Positions 19,926 to 26,927 of a stretch of 26,927 nt of DNA are shown piece by piece. The stretch spans positions 1 to 26,927 of the forward strand of contig JAUCBJ010006326.1 in the NCBI GenBank assembly GCA_032718475.1, given 5' to 3'. The number at the start of each line of letters is the position of its first letter. Position 1 is the first letter of the stretch. A program made the position numbers and the translations under genes. This DNA comes from Nemertoderma westbladi. Lineage: Eukaryota; Xenacoelomorpha; Nemertodermatida; Nemertodermatidae. The notes beneath the pieces were generated by a model that was given only the letters and a program-made list of their open reading frames with translations, was not told the origin of the DNA and did no database searches.

Positions 19926-20612
19926 ATGGCGACCAATAATGTTGAAGAACAGAGATACGGAAAGACTGCCACTGACGCCAGAACCCAGTACATTCGTACC
20001 CATTGCTCACCTGAACATCCTGTACTGTCAGAATTGCGAGAATTGACCTGGAAGTCTAATAAATCTGCTTTAATGATGTCGCCATCAGACGAGGGCGTTT
20101 TGATGGGAGTGCTAGTCCGTTTGTCTAAGACCACGAGGGCCTTGGACATTGGTACCTTGACCGGCGTGTCTGCCTTATCGATCGCTCTAGCCTTACCTTC
20201 CGACGGCGTTGTGATTACCTGCGATGTCGACACGAAAAACCCCGATATTGGAAAACCATTCTGGAAACGGGCCGGAGTAGATCATAAAATAGATCTTCGA
20301 ATAAAACCAGCCCTAGAAACCTTAGATGAATTGATTAAGAATGATATGGCTGGTACATTTGGTTTTGTATTTATTGATGCGGATAAGGGTAATTATGATC
20401 AATATTACGAGAAATCATTACTGTTACTTCGTCAAGGTGGTGTTATTGCTATTGACAACACACTTTGGGATGGGAAAGTGTATAATGAAGAAGCTAATGA
20501 CTCTGATACTCTAGCCATTCGTCAACTAAACGATAAGATCATTAAAGATGACCGCGTCATTGGTACCTTATTAGGTGTTGCGGATGGTGTAACTGTGGTG
20601 ATAAAGAACTGA
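19926..20612 (+). CDS. Class I SAM-dependent O-methyltransferase (CCoAOMT/COMTD1-like), intronless
   Basis: The complete 228-residue frame begins at ATG 19926 (TCATGGCG, good Kozak context); six in-frame codons upstream lack another ATG. It belongs to the Methyltransf_3 family, which transfers methyl from S-adenosylmethionine to hydroxyls of catechol-like or acyl-CoA-bound phenolics with a divalent metal. Visible are the SAM-binding motif LDIGTLTG (73-80), the acidic strand end TCDVD (98-102), DADKGNYDQYYE (151-162) with metal ligand Asp151, GGVIAIDNTLWDGKV (171-185) with ligands Asp177-Asn178, and the C-terminal GVTVVIKN. No signal peptide or membrane anchor is seen, unlike COMTD1, so it is probably cytosolic. 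The substrate cannot be told. The lack of introns is unusual for an animal gene of this family but not unknown. No AATAAA follows until 21073. Confidence 0.93.
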   Translation: MATNNVEEQRYGKTATDARTQYIRTHCSPEHPVLSELRELTWKSNKSALMMSPSDEGVLMGVLVRLSKTTRALDIGTLTGVSALSIALALPSDGVVITCDVDTKNPDIGKPFWKRAGVDHKIDLRIKPALETLDELIKNDMAGTFGFVFIDADKGNYDQYYEKSLLLLRQGGVIAIDNTLWDGKVYNEEANDSDTLAIRQLNDKIIKDDRVIGTLLGVADGVTVVIKN

Positions 20613-20890
20613 CATTTCAAATTTATTACATTATGTTGCTAAATAATTTGACTTTTACTCTACACAATTTATTTAAAAGTCGGACAAGAAAATATGTAAA
20701 AGAAATGGTTATAAATCAACAGAAAGAATCGTACATTTGAGTACTGTAGATTTCAGATATGATATTGACTTCTTAGTCACCAATTATGTAGTGGATTGGT
20801 TTATTCCACGATGTTTGTGCAGTCGGATAGAACATTTTCCGCGCCCAGCAACCCAAGCAACGTTTTTCCATCTATCCCTCAGAGATTGGA

Positions 20891-20910
20891 TCATGGATCC
20901 TCATGGATCC
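20891..20910 (+). repeat. TCATGGATCC twice in tandem
   Basis: A perfect direct duplication of a 10-mer 29 bp before the palindrome at 20939-21005. It carries no known signal. Confidence 0.85.
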
Positions 20911-20938
20911 GTCTCGCCTTTCTCACTACTTAAGTAGC

Positions 20939-21005
20939 ACCATGGAATACTAAATATAGATATAGATATATATTATAGTATATGATATATCTAGTATTCC
21001 ATGGT
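20939..21005. other. 67-bp palindrome with ACCATGGAATACTA arms
   Basis: ACCATGGAATACTA at 20939-20952 is the exact reverse complement of 20992-21005. The inner part is (AT)-rich and also partly self-complementary, so the whole could extrude as a cruciform. The size and structure fit a very short fold-back or MITE-like relic. It lies 327 bp after the methyltransferase stop codon. Confidence 0.7.
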
Positions 21006-21150
21006 ACCACCCACTACAACAAGTTTATCAATCTCTTCTCATTTCTTTTGGTTGTCTACCTAGAAATTATGCAATAAAAAATTTATTTGTTTGGGAAGTT
21101 ACATTAGTACAGTGAATTGCAGAGTGAGCATTCCACTCAATTCCGTCATT

Positions 21151-22497
21151 CCGGGACATGGTGCAAACTGGGCGACATGCACACTCCGGGACAAGGTGCA
21201 AACTGGGCATAAAACGACATTCCGGGATATGATGCAAACTGGGCGGCATCCGACACTCCGGAACAAGGTGCAATCTGGACATAAAACGACATTTCGGGAT
21301 ATGATGCAAACTGGGCGGCATGCGACACTCCGGGACAAGGTGCAAACTGGGCATAAAACGACATTCCGGGATATGATGCAAACTGGGCGGCATCCGACAC
21401 TCCGGAACAAGGTGCAATCTGGACATAAAACGACATTTCGGGATATGATGCAAACTGGGCGGCATGCGACACTCCGGGACAAGGTGCAAACTGGGCATAA
21501 AACGACATTCCGAGGTATGATGCAAACTGGGCGGCATCCTACACTCCGGGACAAGGTGCAAACTGGGCATAAAACGACATTCCAGGGTATGATGCAAACT
21601 GGGCGGCATCCGACACTCCGGGACAAGGTGCAAACTGTGCAGAAAACGACATTCTGGGGTATGATGCAAACTGGTGGCTATGGGTGACATGCGACACACC
21701 GGGATATGGTGTAAACTGGGTGGCATGCGACACTCCAGGATATGGTGCAAACTGGATGACATACGACACTTCGGGACATGGTGCAAACTGGGTGACATGC
21801 GACACTCCGGGACATGGTGCAAACTGGGTGACATGCGACACTCCGGGATATGGTGCAAACTGGGTGACATGCGACACTCCGGGATATGGTGCAAACTGGG
21901 TGGCATGCGACACTCCGGGATATGGTGCAAACTGGGTGACATGCAACACTGCGGGACATAGTGCAAACTGGGCGGTATGCGACACTCCGGGACATGGTGC
22001 AAACTGGGTGACATGCGGCACTCCGGGATATGGTGCAAACTGGGTGACATGCGACACTCCGGGATATGGTGCAAACTGGGTGACATGCGACACTCCGGGA
22101 TATGGCGCAAACTGGGTGGCATGCGACACTCCGGGATATGGTGCAAACTGGGTGACATGCAACACTGCGGGACATAGTGCAAACTGGGCGGTATGCGACA
22201 CTCCGGGACATGGTGCAAACTGGGTGACATGCGGCACTCCGGGATATGGTGCAAACTGGGTGACATGCGACACTCCGGGACATGGTGCAAACTGGGTGAC
22301 ATGCGACACTTCGGGACATGGTGAAAACTGGGTGGCATGCAACACTCTGGGATATGGTGTAAACTGGGTGACATACGACACTCCGGGACATGGTGCAAAC
22401 TGGGTGACATGCGACACTCCGGGACATGGTGCAAACTGGGTGGCATGCGACACTCCGGGATATGGTGCAAACTGGGTGACATGCGACACTCCGGGTG
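21151..22497 (+). repeat. 36-bp minisatellite, about 37 copies, with higher-order repeats
   Basis: The consensus unit reads CGGGAYATGGTGCAAACTGG followed by GTGACATGCGACACTC. In the first part (21151 to about 21685) units alternate between a GACAAGGTGC...CATAAAACGACATTC type and a GATATGATGC...GGCGGCATSCGACACTC type. These form 72-bp dimers and partly 144-bp tetramers. The second part is mostly monomeric, but a distinctive GCGGGACATAGTGC unit recurs at 21951 and 22167, exactly 216 bp (six units) apart. Because 36 is a multiple of three and the unit lacks stops, long frames are open on both strands (for example 21067-22530 minus, 12-residue periods). I read these as by-products. Confidence 0.95.
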
Positions 22498-22985
22498 TAA
22501 TCGATTTTTCGCGCCTCCGTAGGCAAACATACAAAATACACTTCCTCGGGACTCTGATTTTAAAAGCGAAATAATTACAACATAATTATTCCCCCTTTCT
22601 TATCCAGCGTAATATTCCTCTCAGAAATATTCGACGCAATATTCATCCTAGAAATATTCACCAAAATATTCTTCTCAGAATATTAACCAATATCCCATAT
22701 TATGACTCATTGTCCCAACCCAGACATCCTTAGTCGTGGCGGGCGTGTCAAGCCTTGCCTGGTCCGCCCAATGCACTCCATCCAGGGTACTATCCAGGGT
22801 CCATTGTTATCCAATACCCTTCCCTCACACCGGCCCCCAGTACACAGCCTACTGCCACCACCCAATAGCAGTAGGGAGTGATTGAACCTTCAAAACTCCA
22901 TCCAGGTACCAATATTAATTAGTCTATTATATTGAATAATCATATTTTAACATGGTTTGAACGTAAAGTCTCTGCCCAGAAAGTC
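22498..22985. other. Non-coding spacer after the minisatellite
   Basis: Apart from the three 27-bp repeats, nothing is supported. The part from 22730 to 22900 is C-rich, with CCATCCAGG repeated around 22788 and 22909. Confidence 0.55.
22608..22687 (+). repeat. Three imperfect ~27-bp AATATTC repeats
   Basis: Three adjacent units read CGTAATATTCCTCTCAGAAA-TATTC, CGCAATATTCATCCTAGAAA-TATTC and CAAAATATTCTTCTCAGAA-TATTA. No known family. Confidence 0.7.
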
Positions 22986-23048
22986 CACCTGCGCGCAGGT
23001 GATAATTAGGGGTCAACTCCATATTGACCCCGCATCAGGCTATAAATA
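22986..23048 (+). promoter_or_regulatory. Candidate Pol II promoter: E-box palindrome, inverted GGGTCA repeat, TATA box
   Basis: CACCTGCGCGCAGGTG (22986-23001) is a perfect 16-bp palindrome with two E-boxes of the CAGGTG type bound by bHLH or Snail/ZEB proteins. Eight bases later, GGGGTCAA-N7-TTGACCCC (23009-23031) is an inverted repeat of a nuclear-receptor-like half-site. Ten bases further is TATAAATA (23041-23048), a strong TATA box. A start site would be expected near 23070-23081 (AGTCTTCACTCTG fits a loose initiator at 23081). No long coding frame follows. The cluster could belong to a non-coding RNA, an unseen spliced gene or a retroelement LTR. Function is inferred from motifs only. 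Confidence 0.45.
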
Positions 23049-23130
23049 GGGCCGCATCGGGACAAAAATCAAGAGTCTTCACTCTGCCTCAGGCTGCCTG
23101 TAGCGAGCCTTGCTTCTCAGTACAGCAAAG

Positions 23131-23392
23131 GTTTAGCCTAGAAGTCAGCTCTCTGTTCCAAGTTGGGGCCGTCTTTGTTGCTGGATCGGGCCTGCGAAAG
23201 GCTTTGCGATCGCCAGGAATGTAAGACGATTCCGCCGTTGGTGTGAGTTTACTGGTTAAACTGTTTAGCCTACATGTCTTCTCTGTTCCAACTTGGGGCC
23301 CTCTTTGTTGCTGGATCGGGCCTGCGAAAGGCTTTGCGATCGCCAGGAACGTAAGGGTTCCGATGTTGGTTAGAGTTTACTGGCTAATCTAG
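23131..23392 (+). repeat. Tandem duplication, ~131-bp units, downstream of the TATA box
   Basis: Unit 1 (23131-23262) and unit 2 (23263-23392) both start GTTTAGCCTA, share TTGTTGCTGGATCGGGCCTG and GGCTTTGCGATCGCCAGGAA followed by YGTAAG, and end in GAGTTTACTGG. Their central 65 bases are almost identical, while the edges have diverged. If the promoter upstream is active, both units lie in its transcript. Confidence 0.85.
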
Positions 23393-23585
23393 GCCGGAAC
23401 TCGGTACCACCCCTGTTTGGACTCAGACGGTAGGTAACCTGGTGTTCTGCACTATCGCCAAGTTCCAATAGCGTGAAGCTGCACCAAGTTTATTACGACC
23501 TTTTGCCCATGCCTTTTTGATGTTTAGACTTTTATTCACAACCTTTCGCTGTTTTTTCCATGATATATTTGTATATTTTTTCCGG

Positions 23586-23683
23586 CGTATTTTTAGCAAA
23601 ACAAAGCGGCTAAAAATACGGTATATTTTCTCTGCTTTTTGGATTATTTAGAGGCTATACTTTGGATCCTAACGGACCCAAAG
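23586..23683. other. Two adjacent hairpins
   Basis: CGTATTTTTAGC (23586-23597) and GCTAAAAATACG (23609-23620) form a perfect 12-bp stem with an 11-base loop. CTTTGGATCC-TAAC-GGACCCAAAG (23660-23683) forms a 10-bp stem with one mismatch. Both are in non-coding DNA after the 131-bp duplication. Confidence 0.7.
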
Positions 23684-24596
23684 CACCCCTCACCCGGTTT
23701 CTATTTTTTTCCTCATCCCAGTGGTTTTTCTACAGTGTTACAGTAAGCTATTTCATTTATTTAGAAGGAAGCAATATACAGTATTATTTGGGAAGAATAG
23801 AAAATCACTGTGTTTTTGTACTATATTGAAAAGTTGTGGATGTCCGTAAATAACAAGTCATTGAAGGACCGTGTTGAAGTGGAAATATTTTATGTTAGCG
23901 GGAAAACCACATCACTAAGCGAAAGTAGAGCACTACCTGGAACTTTTTCGAGATTCAAAGCCGTTTTAGGAGCTTTTCGTGCCAAGGAGCACGATAAATT
24001 CATTACAGTACCGTAATAAACTTGCGCTGCATTTACACGCCGCGTGAAAGAAAGAAAAAGTTTATTACCATTACAGTAATAAACACACTCCGCGAGAGCG
24101 CTCTACAAATTTATTTTATTGTTGGTGGTTTTTTCGGTCCAAAGCGTAGGTCCCCCTGAGAGGCCTACACTACCGGAACTAAATTTATCTTATAAAAATT
24201 TGAATAACTATAATAGGCTCGTGGCAGCCCTCACGGCCATGGGTAGCGCTTGCTGAAAAAGTTATTTAAATATCAAGTGCAAAATACTCGGTTACTAAGT
24301 CTGAGTGTAATTTTGTAGGCAGAAAAATTACAGGTGACTACGAATCTGTATTAGAAGAAAGAGACTGACACATCTACCGACGGAAGAAGATCCCAGGGAT
24401 TGATCACCTCTGTGACCCAAAAACCGGAAGTCTGCGTCAGCTCGCACCACACACACACGAGGTCCGCTACCTCTATTGGAAGGAAAGGGTTGGTGACTAA
24501 ATCAGTACCCGTTAGGCCCAGAGATAATACTGGTATAAACTGTATTGTCCTATCCAACGTACGTCCTCCTCCTATAGGTTTGTTTGTGGGGCGAGC
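23684..24596. other. Spacer; one small hairpin, no supported gene
   Basis: GTTTATTAC-N7-GTAATAAAC (24060-24084) is a 9-bp hairpin, and a half copy (GTAATAAAC) lies at 24013-24021. A short open stretch at 24364-24618 (TSVTQKPEVCVSSHHTHTRS and beyond) has a protein-like look but no recognised domain, no convincing start, and runs into the inverted-repeat arm. I do not call it. Confidence 0.5.
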
Positions 24597-25090
24597 CACG
24601 AAGTTGGCGGAGCCTTAGCGAATTGACACTGTTAGGGGGTGGGTCAATTTATGCAAATAGTTGTCGTCGTCGTCGTTGTCGTCGTCGTCGTCGTTGTCGT
24701 CGTCGTCGTCGTTGTCGTAGTTACGATTTTGACATGCTAATAACTTTGTCGGATTTAAAGCTGCCAAGTTGAAAATTTGTAGGTATCAATATGAGCAAAA
24801 GTTGAGATTTTTGAGAGACTTTCAGACACCATCAGTGCAATGGTCTCCCGCTAGAGGGCCACATGTCTAAACACTAAATGCCCTCCCATTTCTTTGCTTT
24901 TAATCCGTTTAAGCTGAAACTTGGCAGATATGTACTGTATTAGACCATTAGCTGTGACTTTCAAAGGAGGCGAATCCATCTGCAGTTCTCCAGTCTGCCG
25001 CTAGAGGGCCAACGTGACAACGACAACTATTTGCATAAATTGACCCACCCCCTAACAGTGTCAATTCGCTAAGGCTCTGCCAACTTCGTG
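24597..25090. mobile_element. Fold-back element with 71-bp inverted repeats
   Basis: The left arm (24597-24667, from CACGAAGTTGGC to GCAAATAGTTGTCGT) and right arm (25020-25090) are reverse complements with one mismatch in 71 bp. Between them lie a GTC-rich microsatellite and two diverged monomers of the Helitron-type satellite. Those monomers have CCGCTAGAGGGCC boxes at 24848 and 24998 (150 bp apart) and a GTTTAAGCTGAAACTTGGCAG block near 24907. No coding frame. It is a non-autonomous fold-back or MITE-like element that captured, or shares an origin with, the satellite. Target-site duplication not determined. Confidence 0.7.
24659..24720 (+). repeat. Interrupted GTC microsatellite
   Basis: GTTGTCGTCGTCGTC-like units of 15 to 18 bp recur three times and then decay into GTTGTCGTAG. 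The left arm of the inverted repeat runs into it. Confidence 0.9.
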
Positions 25091-26241
25091 CTGCGCGAAG
25101 TCCCCACTTCGTGTTTATATGACGTATTGTGTTGTTCTGTAGACGAACCAGACTAGCGGGTAAAATCTGTGTGCTGGTAAGTCTAGTTCACTTGCGGGTG
25201 AATCTTTGTAACTCGTCCCTTGTGGTAAAGTATACATTTTACCTAACTATATGTGGATTGGATTTAGAGTAACCGTTCGCGAGTGCGAAGTGTCTTAAGT
25301 GAATCCGTTGTTGTGATAACAGGACTTACTATTAGTATTGCTCTTGCTCTATAGACCTCTGCCTCTACCTTTATGTGGCCGTGTGAAGTAAGTAAGTTGC
25401 GTTTTGACGGTGCCCCGTAAAGCGCAAGCCCAAAAATTATACGTCCGTGTATTGTTCATGTATTGTCCCTAACCAAACGGGTGGAAACGTTTGGTTGCGT
25501 TTCAACGGGTGTGTAAGAAGGTCTGTTACCAATAGTGCTTACGTGCCGCAGGCCTCCCGTCCTGACTCACGCAAATGTTTGTTCATGTATGTTTGCATTG
25601 GCTGTTGAGTATTAACGTAACGTAAGCACTTCATATGTTACTTTTCAGAAATTAGCGTAAACTGTAACCACGTTGGGTGAGAAACCCAGCAAACCCCTTA
25701 AGTGGGCCCCTGTATGGTTTGCAGTGAAACTGTTTTCTAGAGAATTAATTTTTGTTGCATCCACCATCTTGAATGCGTGTAGCAAGTAAGTACTGTATTC
25801 CTTGTACACGTACCATTATATTTATCGCTAACTATAAATAAAGTGGAATAAGTCTGTCCTATTTAGTTTAAGAATAATTCTAAACCACCAAATATTCAGG
25901 TCACTGTCTAGTCAGGCAAATCACCGTTATTTGGGAAGATTTTTATTATTTAAAATATTAAAGATTTTCAACCCGGAGTGGTGTATTATTTTTATTTTTT
26001 TGGTGTAGACCGAATTTTTTCCAATCGTAACCGCTGTGGTATCTAAACTAAATATTAAACGTTATCCTGGGATAACAAAACCTTACAGTATACACCAATA
26101 AAGGGCTGTAATTGGTTGAAAGCACTGCAGCCATCGTCTTGGGACGTTTTTTCATACTGATCACCTCCGTTGCTGGGATTCCAGGCGAATCCACTGCAAG
26201 CTTTCGTACCCTCGAAAAAATAAAACCCATAGGGCTGCTCG
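25091..26241. other. Spacer without supported gene
   Basis: No convincing coding frame. It contains a perfect 9-bp hairpin AACCAAACG-N8-CGTTTGGTT (25471-25496) and an AATAAA near 25838. It could be retroelement LTR or UTR sequence, since a copia fragment follows, but no matching second LTR lies in the window to prove it. Confidence 0.5.
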
Positions 26242-26927
26242 ATCCCTAGGCAGTTTCGAGCGGCTGGTGCACTTGCACCTAATGATTACGATGCTGTCAA
26301 ACCAAGTGTATACCAAGCAATCATAGGATGTCTCACGTATGTTGTTTATGCTACACGACCAGACCTAGCAAGCGCCCTTAGTCAGGTAAATCAGTTCTGT
26401 TCCAATCCTGCGGGGAGGAGCATTGGAAAGCTATCAAGCGTATTCTTCGATACATCAAAGGGACAACTTTCAAGGGGAGCTCGAATTCCAATGAAATCGT
26501 ACTGACCGGGTATTCTGATTCGGACTGGGGAGGTAACTTCGACAGGAAGTCTCAATCTGGATACTTATTTTTCTTAAATACATCTTTAATTTCTTGGTCC
26601 AGCAAGAGACAAACAATAGTTGCTCAGAGTACCACCGAAGCAGAGTACGTCGCAGCGAGTTATGCGAGCCAAGAACTTGTTTGGTTAAGGACTTTATTAT
26701 CTTGTATCGGGCACAAGCAAATAAAACCCACAATTCTGTATGAAGATAACAATGGTTGCATTCAACTATCGAAAAACCATCGATTCCATGGGCGTACAAA
26801 GCACATCGAACTCAAATACCATTTTGTCCGTGATATGATCGCCAAGAACCATTTAAAGTTGGAGTATTGTAGTTCTAAAAGAATGCTAGCCGATATAATG
26901 ACCAAACAGTTACTGAAAGCAACATTT
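26242..26927 (+). mobile_element. Ty1/copia polyprotein fragment: end of RT and RNase H (runs off window)
   Basis: From about 26242 one frame reads NDYDAVKPSVYQAIIGCLTY and then ATRPDLASALSQVNQFCSNP, the end of a copia RT. Near 26411-26415 the frame shifts by one base and continues open to the window end (171 codons). That part reads EEHWKAIKRILRYIKGTT, then RNase H with GYSDSDWGG (catalytic Asp), STTEAEYVA (catalytic Glu), ILYEDNNGCIQL (catalytic Asp) and RTKHIELKYHFVRD, then the conserved ADIMTKQL tail. This domain removes RNA from the RNA/DNA hybrid during retrotransposition. The upstream RT, integrase and gag are absent, so the copy is 5'-truncated. The 3' LTR would lie outside. An in-frame stop (TAG 26230-26232) precedes it. 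Confidence 0.88.

Noticed and set aside
21067-22530. A 487-codon minus-strand protein with the 12-residue period ECRMSPSLHHVP
   Set aside because: It is a 36-bp minisatellite whose period is a multiple of three; competing long frames exist on both strands. It was kept as a finding but not called as a gene.
24364-24618. Protein-like open stretch (TSVTQKPEVCVSSHHTHTRS) and its 82-codon antisense
   Set aside because: No ATG start, no domain, uncertain splice sites, and the frame runs into the inverted-repeat arm. It could be an exon but is not supportable.
22970-25900. LTR retrotransposon joining the promoter cluster at 22986 to the copia fragment at 26242
   Set aside because: No second LTR copy, primer-binding site or gag frame was found in between; the distance is filled with unrelated repeats.

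Overview
The window is animal nuclear DNA, AT-rich and crowded with repeats. The clues are two metazoan-type single-copy genes, spliced-looking exons, non-LTR retrotransposons of the kind common in animals, a Ty1/copia fragment, Helitrons and long satellite blocks. A marine invertebrate fits best, but no single sequence here fixes the phylum. There is no bacterial operon structure.

Layout. 1-2039: the possible 3' end of one gene (stop at 120-122, AATAAA at 178-183) and a candidate exon pair (1363-1543 and 1782-2039) of an unidentified protein. 3772-5160: an intronless, complete equilibrative nucleoside transporter (ENT/SLC29 type). 5213-10491: two head-to-tail non-autonomous Helitrons. They have TC...CTAG ends and a terminal hairpin, and are filled with 146-147 bp tandem monomers that each carry a CTCF-like box. 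11400-17965: a decayed APE-type LINE (ORF1, endonuclease, reverse transcriptase, all frameshifted), split by a younger, antisense, 5'-truncated CR1/Jockey-like LINE whose 686-codon frame is still open. 18044-19632: short direct duplications, a dispersed repeat in two copies and a tRNA-derived relic. 19926-20612: an intronless, complete class I SAM-dependent O-methyltransferase (caffeoyl-CoA OMT/COMTD1 type). 21151-22497: about 37 copies of a 36-bp minisatellite with higher-order structure. 22986-23392: a promoter-like cluster (16-bp double E-box palindrome, inverted GGGTCA repeat, TATA box) followed by a tandem duplication of about 131 bp. 24597-25090: a fold-back element with 71-bp arms enclosing two diverged monomers related to the Helitron satellite. 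26242-26927: the 3' part of a Ty1/copia polyprotein (end of RT plus RNase H), running off the window.

The two complete host genes act independently: membrane transport of nucleosides and soluble methyl transfer. The dominant biology is mobile DNA. The observation I consider most worth following is the rolling-circle element pair that lays down about 25 same-strand CTCF-like boxes, mostly at nucleosome-length spacing, starting 53 bp downstream of the transporter gene.
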